Below, piece by piece: positions 50,529 through 60,403 of a stretch of DNA of 64,000 bases (position 1 is the first letter of the stretch; each line of letters opens with the position of its first letter). Position numbers and translations under genes: made by a program. Under the pieces are notes generated by a model that searched no databases, had not been told where the DNA came from, and saw nothing but the letters and a program-made list of their open reading frames with translations. This DNA comes from Henriciella barbarensis (GTDB lineage Bacteria > Pseudomonadota > Alphaproteobacteria > Caulobacterales > Hyphomonadaceae), in assembly GCF_003576345.1 (NCBI RefSeq), contig NZ_QWGB01000009.1, positions 1-64,000 of the forward strand, given 5' to 3'.

Positions 50529-51980
50529 CTAGTACTTGATGCGGAGGTCCGAGATCGATGTGGCGATCGACTGGTAGCTCGCGCTCAGTTCAGCACCATT
50601 GGACGCCTTGAACGCGTGCTCACCGCTTGATGCGCAGTAGTTCAGCACATCTTCGCCCGCGGGCGGCGCCTGGAACGCAATCGTGAAGATCACGACGTTC
50701 TCTTCCTTGATGCTGTCGCAAAGTGCGCGGGCCTGTTCGGTCGAGTTGCCCTGGCTGCCATAGAGGTGGGAGTTGAACTCACCGTCCGTCATGATGATCA
50801 TTGCTTTGGTTGTATCGGGCTCGTCATAAGACAGAGGCTCGGCGCTATTGTCGAAAACGTCCGACCATTCCGGTGAGATCAGATACCAACCCCAGGCGAT
50901 GCCCTGATGACCAGCCGTGCCGCCATTAGCATAGAGGCTCTGGATATAGAGCTGGATCTGGGTGGCATTGTCGCTGAGCTCGAACGGTTTGACGCTCAGA
51001 CAGTCATCGCCAACCACGTTCCAGGAATTGCGATAGGAGTCGTATTCGGCATACGCCGTCGACAGGTAGCCGGACGAGTTCGTGCCGTCTGTCGTGGCCC
51101 GGCGCTGACCGGCTGGCAGCGTATCGATGAGGTCGGGTGTAGAGCGCTGCGTTGGTTGATGCTCGTCGAACCGGAAATCGCCATCGCGCTCATAGACGCA
51201 TGTGGAGTTGACGGACTTCGTGGCTGTCAGTTCCCGCTCTACATCACGGCACTGGTTTATCCAGCTGAGGCAATAACGGCCGATCGCGAACCGGCAGACC
51301 CATTCACACTCTTCGGCCTGTCCCGTGTAACTCGCCGTGTATGTGCGGTTCTTGGTAAGGCCGGTGACTTCTTCAAAGTACTGGCCCGCATCGATCATGC
51401 CATTATAGGCGACCATCGCGATACGCACGTCGCCATCACTGGATGAGCCCGGAAGTGGGAGGAGCGTGGTCGCCGCATCAGCTGCAGCGAGCTTCAGCGA
51501 AGCCAGACGGCCGTGCGAATTCATCGATCCGGAGATGTCGAACACAAAGGCCACATCGAGCTTGCCGACGCCATAGGTCGCCGTCGATGTTACGTTGAAT
51601 TCAAGCTGCGAGCGGCCAACAATACCGCTCATGGCGGTGTCCTGAAAACACCGGACGTCGGCCCGAATTTCTTCGTCTGCCGGATAACTGATCACGACCG
51701 GCTCGCAATTCAGGCCCGCATTATTGGCGACAAGTGAGTCAAAATACGTCTCTGCATGCGTGCGCCCGTTTTCCTGCGAGTTGGACGACTGAAGCATCCG
51801 GGCCCCAGCTAGTACGGCTGAATCCAATGATTGTTGCACCCTGCTTTTCTTGCTGAAGGCGATCTGTGAATCGAGTGTCAGACCTACGACAGCGAGGATA
51901 GGGAGTATCGCGAATGCCCAGATCACCGCGACATTGCCGCGTTTGTTCGTGAACAGATTTCTCAGACGGGTCGTCAGCAT
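50529..51980 (-). CDS. TadG/TadE-N-type protein with von Willebrand A domain (copy 2)
   Basis: 483 residues. N-terminal helix 'GNVAVIWAFAILPILAVVGL', then VWA with MIDAS 'FVFDISGSMNSHGRLASLK' and 'IIMTDGEFNSHLYG'. It is longer than copy 1, with a Cys-rich insertion ('CEWVCRFAIGRYCLSWINQC'). The C-terminal stretch 'SYQSIATSISDLRIKY' matches copy 1. The pair most likely arose by duplication. Its role, perhaps surface adhesion or pilus-associated, is inferred from the family. Confidence 0.87.
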   Translation of the reverse strand: MLTTRLRNLFTNKRGNVAVIWAFAILPILAVVGLTLDSQIAFSKKSRVQQSLDSAVLAGARMLQSSNSQENGRTHAETYFDSLVANNAGLNCEPVVISYPADEEIRADVRCFQDTAMSGIVGRSQLEFNVTSTATYGVGKLDVAFVFDISGSMNSHGRLASLKLAAADAATTLLPLPGSSSDGDVRIAMVAYNGMIDAGQYFEEVTGLTKNRTYTASYTGQAEECEWVCRFAIGRYCLSWINQCRDVERELTATKSVNSTCVYERDGDFRFDEHQPTQRSTPDLIDTLPAGQRRATTDGTNSSGYLSTAYAEYDSYRNSWNVVGDDCLSVKPFELSDNATQIQLYIQSLYANGGTAGHQGIAWGWYLISPEWSDVFDNSAEPLSYDEPDTTKAMIIMTDGEFNSHLYGSQGNSTEQARALCDSIKEENVVIFTIAFQAPPAGEDVLNYCASSGEHAFKASNGAELSASYQSIATSISDLRIKY

Positions 51981-52194
51981 ATGCTCTCATCCAGGTCGAA
52001 GCGGGTCGATCAATAGACGGTTGTACTCTCGTGATCTTAGGATGCCGCTTCACCGATCCCGTTCTTTTAATGTGCACAGGTAAGCTTGCATTAAGATCTG
52101 AAAGCCGCCGCGCGCTGTGCGGCTGAAGCCTGCTCAGTCTGAAAAGTGCGCAGAGTCTCTGGACTCACGCTGGCGAGTCGTCATTGCTTACGGC

Positions 52195-52989
<795 letters not shown>

Positions 52990-52995
52990 CCGAAG

Positions 52996-53346
52996 CTAGT
53001 CCCCAGTCTGCTGCCACGCCGTCCATGTGTCGGCGGCATACATCAGTGAAGGCCCACCGCCCATATAGACGCTGACCCCGAGCATCTCGGAAACTTCCTC
53101 ATCGCTGGCGCCGAGCTTGCGGAGTGCCTGCGTGTGAAAGCCGATGCAGGCGTCACACTGCTTGGCCACGCCAATGGCGAGGGCAATCAGTTCCTTGGTC
53201 TTCTTGTCCAGCGCGCCGTCTGTCATGGCAGCTTTTGAAAGCCCGCCAAAAGCCTTCAGGACTTCGTCGCCATGATCACGAAGGCCGCCAATCCCGTCAT
53301 TCACAGAAGATGTGATCGCTTTGTAGTCCTTGGGTCCGCCTGCCAT
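52996..53346 (-). CDS. Carboxymuconolactone decarboxylase/AhpD-family protein
   Basis: 116 residues. The alkylhydroperoxidase motif is intact: 'KELIALAIGVAKQCDACIGF' with Cys-x2-Cys, followed by His and 'LGASDEEVSEMLGVSVYMGG'. Members act in thiol-peroxidase systems or related redox chemistry. It starts with a good ribosome site (AAGGAG) and ends 6 bases from the convergent thyA stop. Confidence 0.9.
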   Translation of the reverse strand: MAGGPKDYKAITSSVNDGIGGLRDHGDEVLKAFGGLSKAAMTDGALDKKTKELIALAIGVAKQCDACIGFHTQALRKLGASDEEVSEMLGVSVYMGGGPSLMYAADTWTAWQQTGD

Positions 53347-53432
53347 GTGCTTGCTCCTTGTTGCTGGACTTCCAGCTTACATCGGATCACGCATGGCAGA
53401 CGGCGATAAGGATAATTACTTGGGCGGCCCGT

Positions 53433-54218
53433 CTAGCGCGGCGCCATCCGGATAGACCCGTCGAGGCGGAAATTATGACCGTTGAGGTAGGTATTGCGGG
53501 CGATTTCCACCGCCAGCGAGCCAAACTCTTCGGGCTTGCCGAGGCGTTTGGGGAAAGGCACCGACGCGGCAAGGCTGTTCAGAACCTTCTCAGGCGCACC
53601 AAGCATCAGCGGGGTCGCGAAGATGCCCGGCATGATCGAGTTTACACGGATGCCGACATCCATCATGTCGCGCGCCATGGGAAGGACGAGCCCGTTCACG
53701 CCGGCCTTGCAAGACCCATAGATCACCTGACCGATTTGCGCGTCCTGCGCGGCGACGGATGCTGTCAGCGTAATCGAGCCACGCTCGCCGTCATCATTCA
53801 GAGGTTCAGAATTGGCCATGCCCTCTGCGGACATGGAGCCGATACGGTAGGATGAGACCAGGATACCTTGCGCGCCACGGTCGTACTGATCGGTAGGCGT
53901 GCGCTTATAGCTCATCGTTTCCTTGTCGAAGGAAAGCGTCTTGCCGCGGCCAGATGTCATGGCGCAGTGCACGGTGATGCGTTCCTGTCCATGCGCGTCG
54001 CGTGCCTTCGCAAAGCCGGCCTCGCAGGAAGCTTCGTCCAGAATGTTCACATTGCAGAAGACGCCGCCAATAGCTTTGGTGACTTCCTCGCCTTTCTCTT
54101 CCTGAATATCGAAAATGGCGACCTTCACGCCTTGCGCGGCCAGCGCTTCTGCAGTTGCGCGCCCCAGGCCAGATGCGCCGCCGGTCACGACAGCGGGTGT
54201 GTTGCTACCAAGTTTCAT
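53433..54218 (-). CDS. SDR-family oxidoreductase, HSD10-like, with unusual active-site motifs
   Basis: 261 residues. The cofactor site 'AVVTGGASGLGRATAEALAA' and 'VAIFDIQEEKGEEV' (acidic, NAD-type) are clear. The usual NNAG is replaced by 'VHCAMTSGRGKTL', and the catalytic Tyr-x3-Lys is 'VIYGSCKAGVNGL'. The C-terminal part ('NSIMPGIFATPLM', 'GHNFRLDGSIRMAPR') follows the 3-hydroxyacyl-CoA dehydrogenase type II branch. It probably oxidises a hydroxyacyl-CoA or steroid-like substrate; this is inferred. Confidence 0.88.
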   Translation of the reverse strand: MKLGSNTPAVVTGGASGLGRATAEALAAQGVKVAIFDIQEEKGEEVTKAIGGVFCNVNILDEASCEAGFAKARDAHGQERITVHCAMTSGRGKTLSFDKETMSYKRTPTDQYDRGAQGILVSSYRIGSMSAEGMANSEPLNDDGERGSITLTASVAAQDAQIGQVIYGSCKAGVNGLVLPMARDMMDVGIRVNSIMPGIFATPLMLGAPEKVLNSLAASVPFPKRLGKPEEFGSLAVEIARNTYLNGHNFRLDGSIRMAPR

Positions 54219-54293
54219 GAGGACCTCCCTTTGGTCTGACTGTTCTGGTCAAACCATAGCGAAGCAGGAGGCGGTGAAAACACTGTCGTGAGG

Positions 54294-55037
54294 TCAGGCG
54301 TTTGCCGGTTTGTTTTCGGGGGTGAAGCCGTCATCGTCATAAGGGTCTATCAGACCCTGCTTTTCGCGCTGTCGGATATAGTAGGAGATGACAGCAGCAC
54401 CTGACATCTTTCCGACGATAAAGACGACCCAGTTCGCGAGATGAAGCATGTTTCCCGGCTCATCGCCCAGCTGCATCTGGCGGGCAAGATCAGCGCCATA
54501 AAGAAAGATCGTCGTGTCGACGGGGGCCGCGACCGCGCTCGAAAGAAGGATGCGCGTCGACAGGCGGTATTTGGTGAGCGTGAATATGAGCCAGTCTGTG
54601 ATTTCCGAAATCGCGAAGGCGATACCAGACGCGAGTGCAATCACCGGCCAGGCATAGAAGAATGACCATGCGATCGCGAAGGCCATCACGATCAGGACTT
54701 TATGCCCCATTCGCCTTTGCACAAAGTCACGGAATACGAAGACCAGACCGGTGACAACGGTCAGCGGATGAAGCTCGATGCCGCGATCGAAGGCATCTGA
54801 AGGTGCCATCAGGGAAATGCTGTCGATGACGCCGAATGACCAGTTCAGGAAAGGGATGGTGGCGAAATAGACAAAGGCCCAGAAGCGCCCGTTTGCGAGC
54901 CAGATGATGACAGATGTCACAACGAGGCCGACAAAAACCGGAAATAGTAATGATGGTTGCTGATTGGTCAGCGCGGCAACGATACCGTTCCAGAAAGTCA
55001 TGATGAAAAACAGCAGTTCCTTAAGCAGGGCCAGCAT
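54294..55037 (-). CDS. VUT family (YhhQ-like) queuosine-precursor transporter
   Basis: 247 residues with about seven hydrophobic segments. The family pattern is clear: 'GLVFVFRDFVQRRMGHKVLI', 'ALASGIAFAISEITDWLIFT' and 'SSAVAAPVDTTIFLYG'. YhhQ imports 7-cyano-7-deazaguanine (preQ0) in E. coli. The C-terminal tail is acidic. No queuosine gene is next to it, so the substrate is assigned by family. Confidence 0.82.
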   Translation of the reverse strand: MLALLKELLFFIMTFWNGIVAALTNQQPSLLFPVFVGLVVTSVIIWLANGRFWAFVYFATIPFLNWSFGVIDSISLMAPSDAFDRGIELHPLTVVTGLVFVFRDFVQRRMGHKVLIVMAFAIAWSFFYAWPVIALASGIAFAISEITDWLIFTLTKYRLSTRILLSSAVAAPVDTTIFLYGADLARQMQLGDEPGNMLHLANWVVFIVGKMSGAAVISYYIRQREKQGLIDPYDDDGFTPENKPANA

Positions 55038-55120
55038 TGAAGGTTTAAGGAGTCCGCGTAATGACGGCCCGCCGGTACGCAGAGGCGTGGAAAGACCCGC
55101 CAGCTTTTGAGAGGTAATCT

Positions 55121-55672
55121 ATGCCCATCTCACAGAATGTGAAGCTTGCCCTTATCGTTGCGCGCGACCGCAATGGTGCCATAGGCAAGGATGGGACGCT
55201 CCCCTGGTCGCTTCCAGATGATCTTAAGCTCTTCAAGCAGATAACGCTTGGCAAGCCGATCATCATGGGGCGCAAGACGTGGGAAAGCCTGCCGCGCAAG
55301 CCGTTGCCTGGCCGCCAGAACATCGTGCTGACCCGGCACTGGAGCTACGCCGCATGCGGAGCTCGGGTCTATTCAAACATGAACGCGGCTATCGCAGCTG
55401 CACGAGCCATGGCGCAGAAGGCCGATATGGACGAGATCTTCGTGATTGGCGGCCAAAGCCTGTTCGAGCGGGCCATGCCGCTTGCCGACCGCCTCTACAT
55501 CACTGACGTCGATGCTGACGTTGATGGCGATGTCTTCTTTTCGAGCGGAGATTTCGACAGGTTCAAAGAAGTAAGCAGCGCGAGCTATCCGGCTGATGAC
55601 CGGAACGAATATGCCTTTACCCACCGCGTCTATGAGCGTGTAGCGGATGAAGTGCTCCGGCCGGGCGAATAG
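55121..55672 (+). CDS. folA: Dihydrofolate reductase
   Basis: 183 residues. DHFR landmarks: 'ALIVARDRNGAIGKDGTLPW', 'DLKLFKQITLGKPIIMGRKT', 'ESLPRKPLPGRQNIVLTR' and 'EIFVIGGQSLFERAMPLADR'. It reduces dihydrofolate with NADPH. It lies 2.1 kb from thyA on the same strand with three minus-strand genes between, so the thyA-folA pair has been interrupted relative to the common order. Confidence 0.95.
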   Translation: MPISQNVKLALIVARDRNGAIGKDGTLPWSLPDDLKLFKQITLGKPIIMGRKTWESLPRKPLPGRQNIVLTRHWSYAACGARVYSNMNAAIAAARAMAQKADMDEIFVIGGQSLFERAMPLADRLYITDVDADVDGDVFFSSGDFDRFKEVSSASYPADDRNEYAFTHRVYERVADEVLRPGE

Positions 55673-55775
55673 CCCGAAACGCTTCCAAATTCAGAACTTC
55701 CGCGACGAGTCATCTTGATGCGCCTTGCGCTGCGCGACACTGTCTTCCGCAAAGATAAAATGCGGGAGAAACATC

Positions 55776-56684
55776 ATGGACTATGAAGTGATTGCAGAGG
55801 GCCTTCGGTTCCCGGAAGGCCCGGTCGTCATGTCGGACGGCTCGGTTGTCGTCGTGGAGATCGAGAGTAAGCTGATCACGCGTTGTTGGCCGGATGGAAA
55901 GCGCGAGACCGTGGCAGAGCCGGGCGGTGGACCGAACGGTCTGGCCATTGGTCCTGACGGAAAGCTCTGGTGCACCAATAATGGCGGCTTCACCTACCAT
56001 GAACGCGACGGCCTGCTGATCCCCGGCCATTGCCCGCCGGACTATTCAGGCGGGAGGATTGAGCGCATTGATCTAGAGACCGGAAAGGTTGAGGTCGTTG
56101 CCGCCGAGTGCGGTGGGCGCCCGTTGAAAGGGCCAAATGATCTCGTCTTCGACAAGGCGGGTAATCTCTATTTCACCGATCTGGGAAAATCCTATCCGAC
56201 CCATCGCGACACGGGCGGCGTCTATTTCCTGGCGGCGGGGTCCGACAAGGTTCAGGAACTCGACTACAATCACATTTCGCCGAACGGCATCGGCCTCTCA
56301 CCCGACGAGAAAACGGTCTATTTTGCCGACACGATGACAGCACGCGTCTGGGCCTACGACCTGGAAGGCCCCGGCGTGGCGAAACAGGCTTCACCATTTG
56401 CGAAAGGTCGCGTCGTCGCGGGCATGCCAGACCTTCGCTACTTCGACAGCCTTGCAATTTCAGCAGCGGGCAATGTTTGCGTTGCGACCATCCTGCAGGG
56501 GGGCATCACAACGGTAGAGCCCGACGGCAATCACGCCCACACCGCCTTACCGGACCCGTTCGTCACCAATATCGCCTTTGGCGGCGAAGACATGAAGGAT
56601 GCCTACATTACGCTCTCGGGCACCGGGCAGCTCATCAAGTGCCGTTGGCCGGAGGCAGGGCTCAAGCTGAATTTCAACGCCTGA
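55776..56684 (+). CDS. SMP-30/gluconolactonase family protein
   Basis: 302 residues from ATG 55,776 (GGGAGAA upstream). A six-bladed beta-propeller pattern: metal-site Glu in 'AEGLRFPEGPVVMSDG', 'GGGPNGLAIGPDGKLWCTNN', 'GPNDLVFDKAGNLYFTDLG' and 'SPNGIGLSPDEKTVYFADT'. The family hydrolyses sugar lactones using a divalent metal. Substrate unknown; no sugar genes nearby. Confidence 0.9.
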   Translation: MDYEVIAEGLRFPEGPVVMSDGSVVVVEIESKLITRCWPDGKRETVAEPGGGPNGLAIGPDGKLWCTNNGGFTYHERDGLLIPGHCPPDYSGGRIERIDLETGKVEVVAAECGGRPLKGPNDLVFDKAGNLYFTDLGKSYPTHRDTGGVYFLAAGSDKVQELDYNHISPNGIGLSPDEKTVYFADTMTARVWAYDLEGPGVAKQASPFAKGRVVAGMPDLRYFDSLAISAAGNVCVATILQGGITTVEPDGNHAHTALPDPFVTNIAFGGEDMKDAYITLSGTGQLIKCRWPEAGLKLNFNA

Positions 56685-56687
56685 CGC

Positions 56688-57032
56688 TTATGGGTGCGGT
56701 TTCGGGAATCCGTGACGTTCAGAAAGCGCTGCGAGGATGTCATCGCGATCATTGATGAATGCGCGTCCCTGATGAGTGCCGGTCTGGTGTTGCGAGGAGG
56801 TGCCCTCTTCCAGCAACAGCATGGGAAGTGACTGGTTCTCCTCGCCGACCACAGCAACAACGTCCCTGCGTGGGCGAGGCCAGTCGACCCGGCGCACGTC
56901 CAGCTTTGCGGCGAGCTCCGGAAACGAAGCGAGCACACCTTCGACCATTGCACATGGCGGGCAGTAAAACGTCTCGCCCGGATAGGCCGGGTCTTCGCCC
57001 GGCGTGAGCAGGTACAGGATATCCTTCGGCAT
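56688..57032 (-). CDS. DUF3088 family thioredoxin-like protein
   Basis: 114 residues from ATG 57,032; a TTG at 57,041, overlapping the mrp stop, is also possible. 'DPAYPGETFYCPPCAMVEGV' holds a CxxC pair in thioredoxin position, and 'WPRPRRDVVAVVGEENQSLP' completes the DUF3088 pattern. Likely thiol-linked; function unknown. It follows mrp directly on the same strand. Confidence 0.85.
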   Translation of the reverse strand: MPKDILYLLTPGEDPAYPGETFYCPPCAMVEGVLASFPELAAKLDVRRVDWPRPRRDVVAVVGEENQSLPMLLLEEGTSSQHQTGTHQGRAFINDRDDILAALSERHGFPKPHP

Positions 57033-57037
57033 GTTGG

Positions 57038-58231
57038 TCAATCTTCGAAAATGATGCGGGGAGGGGCCTTGGTTTGCAGGCTATCCAGATTCAGCGCGAC
57101 CGATCTGGAAAGCTCATGAAACAGCTTTGCCGAAGGTCCGTCGCCGAGGGCGGCTGGTCTGCCCATATCGCCGCCTTCGCGAATTTCGTTGAGGATAGGC
57201 AATTCAGCCAGCAGCGGCAGGCCAAGGGCTTCGGCTATGGTTTTACCGCCGCCCTGACCCATAAGGTGGTGGCGGTTGCCGGCAGGGTCTTCGAACCAGC
57301 TCATTGTTTCCACGACGCCCAATACAGGCACGGCGGTCTTGGCGAACATGGCTGCGCCGCGGCGCACGTCTGCGAGTGCAACCTCCTGCGGCGTGGTTAC
57401 CAGGACCGCAGCTGTCACTGGCACTTTCTGCGCGATGGCAAGCTGGGCGTCGCCTGTGCCGGGCGGGGTATCAATGATGAGCAGGTCCAACGGATCTTCA
57501 GGTGTGCCCCAGGCCGCATCGTTCAGCATCTGGGTAATCGCCGACATTACAATCGGGCCGCGCCAGATCATCGGGGCGTCCGGGTCTGACAGGTAGCCGA
57601 TAGACAGTGACCGAATGCCATGAGCTTCGACGGGGATGAGTTTGCCGGCGGCATCCGTCTCAGGCGAAGCATCACCTGTGCCGAGCATGGTCGGCGCGCT
57701 GGGACCATAGATGTCTGCGTCGAGGAGGCCGGTCTTCAGGCCGAGCTTTGCGAAAGCAGCGGCAAGGTTTACCGCAACAGTGGACTTGCCCACACCACCC
57801 TTGGCGCTCGCCACGACGAGGATGCGTGAAATGCCGGGAATGCGATCGGTCGTCGGTTGGCCGGGCTGGCCCTGGGTGATCGCGTCGTCAGACAGGCGTG
57901 CCCCTTTGGAGACCCGGCGGTGCCCAGGCTTTGGCTCGCCGGTCGACGAAGCGGTATGCGTGTGCGCATTTGATTGCGGCGTACTGCCGGCGGCGCGTTC
58001 AGCCGTCAGCATGGCACGTACCTCGGTGACGCCCGCGACATTCATGACACGGGCTTCAGCCTCAATGCGGCGCGCCTCAGAGGCCTCAAGGTCTTCGGGG
58101 TCGCCATCAAGGATGAGCGTGACACGTTCGTTATCCTGCACGCGGACGCCCTGAAGCCAGTCCGGATTGCCAAGCGCAGCCCGAATTCGGTCTTCGAGAC
58201 TGCCAGATTGTCGCTGTTTACGCCGAAACAT
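57038..58231 (-). CDS. Mrp/ApbC-type iron-sulfur cluster carrier ATPase
   Basis: 397 residues from ATG 58,231. An N-terminal MIP18/DUF59-like domain (about 10-90) and a Pro/Gly linker precede the P-loop ATPase: deviant Walker A 'VASAKGGVGKSTVAVNLAAA', 'LLDADIYGPSAPTMLGT', 'DLLIIDTPPGTGDAQLAIAQ' and 'VTTPQEVALADVRRGAAMFA'. The C-terminal CxxC found in many Mrp proteins is not visible here ('VVETMSWFEDPAGNRHHLMG'), so cluster binding may differ. It is divergent from hflK. Confidence 0.9.
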   Translation of the reverse strand: MFRRKQRQSGSLEDRIRAALGNPDWLQGVRVQDNERVTLILDGDPEDLEASEARRIEAEARVMNVAGVTEVRAMLTAERAAGSTPQSNAHTHTASSTGEPKPGHRRVSKGARLSDDAITQGQPGQPTTDRIPGISRILVVASAKGGVGKSTVAVNLAAAFAKLGLKTGLLDADIYGPSAPTMLGTGDASPETDAAGKLIPVEAHGIRSLSIGYLSDPDAPMIWRGPIVMSAITQMLNDAAWGTPEDPLDLLIIDTPPGTGDAQLAIAQKVPVTAAVLVTTPQEVALADVRRGAAMFAKTAVPVLGVVETMSWFEDPAGNRHHLMGQGGGKTIAEALGLPLLAELPILNEIREGGDMGRPAALGDGPSAKLFHELSRSVALNLDSLQTKAPPRIIFED

Positions 58232-58321
58232 GCGGGCCACTCCTTGATGCACGCGGTCTGGGGTGCACATATTCGTTCAGTGCCTATATGGCCATAGACG
58301 GACAGTCGTGAAGGAGGGGCA

Positions 58322-59464
58322 ATGCCCTGGAATGATAATAAGGACGGAGAGGGTTCGTCCAAAGGCAGCAGCCCATGGGGATCCCAGGGCAAGAAGTCTG
58401 ATTCGCCCTGGTCCCGCCCGGGCGGTTCTGGCGGTGGCAACGGGTCTGGCGGCGGCGGTGGAAACAACCGTCCCGATCTTGAAGAACAGATGCGCCGCAT
58501 GCAGGAACGCTTTCGTCGTGGTCGCGGTGGAAGTGGCGGCGGCGGACGCGGCGGCGGTGGCCAGAACTTCGGTCCGTTCGGCTTCATCGTCCTCGGTTTC
58601 GTAGCGCTGCTCGCCTGGCTTTTCTCCGGCGTGGTCGTCGTTGACGAAGGTGAAACGGCAGCGGTGTTCCGCTTTGGTCAGTGGCAGAAGAATTTCGGCC
58701 CGGGCCTGCATGTTCACTTGCCGACGCCGATCGAAACGCATGAGATCATGCCGTCGCAGCAGCAACAGGTCACCCAGATCGGTGCCAATGAAGAAGAGCG
58801 CCTTATGCTGACGGGCGACGAGAACATCGTCGACGTTCAGTACCGCGTCTTTTGGTACTATGATCAGGAAGATCCTGAGAACTTCATTCTCAACGTCGAA
58901 GATGGCGAAGACCTGGTGAAGGCGGCTGCGGAAAGCGTCATGCGCGAAGTGGTCGGCAAGTCGAACCTCGACGATGTCATCACGACAGGCCGTAACGAAC
59001 TGCAGAACCAGGTTCGCGAACAGCTTCAGGCCCTTCTCCAGGATTATCGTGCGGGTGCGCAGATCCTGAACGTGGAGATACAGGAAGCACAGGCCCCGGC
59101 TGAGGTTCGTGCGGCGTTTATCGACGTGGTCAATGCCGGTCAGGATGCGGAGCGCGCCGTGCAGGTCGCCAACCGTTACGCCAACGACATCATCCCACGT
59201 GCACGTGGTGAGGCGCAGCAGATCCTTCAGGATGCAGAAGCTTACCGCGAACAGGTGATCGCCGACGCATCTGGTCAGGCCAATCGCTTCACGCAGATCC
59301 TGACGGAGTATCAGCGGGCGCCCCAGGTTACCCGTGAGCGCATGTATCTTGAAACGATGGAGCGTGTCCTCAATCGCAGCGACAAGCTCATCCTCGATAA
59401 TGACGCCGGCGCAGTACCTTACCTGCCGCTCGACAGCGTCAGTCGCAGAAACTCGGAGAACTAG
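58322..59464 (+). CDS. hflK: HflK, FtsH protease modulator subunit
   Basis: 380 residues. A long Gly/Pro-rich cytoplasmic N-terminus (1-85; many Gly runs), one TM helix ('FIVLGFVALLAWLFSGVVVV'), then the SPFH/band-7 domain ('AAVFRFGQWQKNFGPGLHVH') and coiled coil 'VANRYANDIIPRARGEAQQI'. With HflC it forms the cage around FtsH. It is separated from hflC by 3 bases. Confidence 0.95.
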   Translation: MPWNDNKDGEGSSKGSSPWGSQGKKSDSPWSRPGGSGGGNGSGGGGGNNRPDLEEQMRRMQERFRRGRGGSGGGGRGGGGQNFGPFGFIVLGFVALLAWLFSGVVVVDEGETAAVFRFGQWQKNFGPGLHVHLPTPIETHEIMPSQQQQVTQIGANEEERLMLTGDENIVDVQYRVFWYYDQEDPENFILNVEDGEDLVKAAAESVMREVVGKSNLDDVITTGRNELQNQVREQLQALLQDYRAGAQILNVEIQEAQAPAEVRAAFIDVVNAGQDAERAVQVANRYANDIIPRARGEAQQILQDAEAYREQVIADASGQANRFTQILTEYQRAPQVTRERMYLETMERVLNRSDKLILDNDAGAVPYLPLDSVSRRNSEN

Positions 59465-59467
59465 GTC

Positions 59468-60364
59468 ATGAAATCGATCGGTATTCTCGGGATCGTCGCA
59501 GCCGTTCTGGTCGCTATCGTCCTGTTCAACTCGTTCTTCATCGTCGATCAGCGTAAGCAGGCGCTTCTCCTGCAGGTTGGCCGCGCCGTTGAAGCCTATA
59601 ATGAGCCGGGTTCGGACGAGGCCGGCCTGAAGCTGAAGATCCCGCTACTGCAAAACGTAGTCATGTATGACCGCCGCAATCTCGGTCTTAACGTGCCGGG
59701 CATCGAGGCATACGCCTCGAACCAGGAGCAGCTGATTGTAGACGCGTTTGTTCGCTGGCAGATTTCCGACCCTCTTGCCTTCTATCAGCGTCTCAACAAT
59801 GAGCGCGATGCGCGCAGCCAGCTTCGCAACTTTACGGATGCGGCCATCCGTAACGCGCTCGCCTCACGCCTGCCGGAAGATATCATTTCGGGTCAACGCT
59901 CGGAACTGATGGACGAGATCCGCACCAACCTTGCAGGCAATATTGCAGGACGCGGTATCGAAATCATCGATGTTCGTATCCGCCGCGCCGACCTTCCGGA
60001 TGACGTGTCGGAGCGCGTGTTCCAGCGTATGGAAGCTACGCGTGAACAAGAGGCTGAGGAAATCCGTGCTGAGGGCGACGAGCGCGCACAGCTTGTTCGT
60101 GCGACGGCGGAACGCGAGCGTACGGTTCTGCTGGCTGAAGCCCGGCAGCAGTCGGAAGAAATTCGCGGTGAGGGCGACGCCCGCCGGAACGAAATCTATG
60201 CCGAAGCCTATGAGCAGGATGCGGAATTCTTCCGCTTCTATCGCTCGCTCATTGCCTGTGAAGAAGCCTTCACTGAAGGCACGCGTATTGTTGTCGGACC
60301 AAACCAGCTTGGACTTTGCAATGACTTCATCGACCAGGCCCGCCAAAGCGGTTCGCGCCGTTAA
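59468..60364 (+). CDS. hflC: HflC, FtsH protease modulator subunit
   Basis: 298 residues. N-terminal TM helix ('IGILGIVAAVLVAIVLFNSF'), SPFH domain ('DQRKQALLLQVGRAVEAYNE', 'RRNLGLNVPGIEAYASNQEQ'), and a long coiled coil ('REQEAEEIRAEGDERAQLVR'). Partner of HflK in regulating FtsH. Same operon as hflK; DUF2065 and the DegP-like protease follow. Confidence 0.95.
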   Translation: MKSIGILGIVAAVLVAIVLFNSFFIVDQRKQALLLQVGRAVEAYNEPGSDEAGLKLKIPLLQNVVMYDRRNLGLNVPGIEAYASNQEQLIVDAFVRWQISDPLAFYQRLNNERDARSQLRNFTDAAIRNALASRLPEDIISGQRSELMDEIRTNLAGNIAGRGIEIIDVRIRRADLPDDVSERVFQRMEATREQEAEEIRAEGDERAQLVRATAERERTVLLAEARQQSEEIRGEGDARRNEIYAEAYEQDAEFFRFYRSLIACEEAFTEGTRIVVGPNQLGLCNDFIDQARQSGSRR

Positions 60365-60403
60365 GTCGGTACGCCGCCACAATGCTACCAATCTGGACCT
60401 GCC

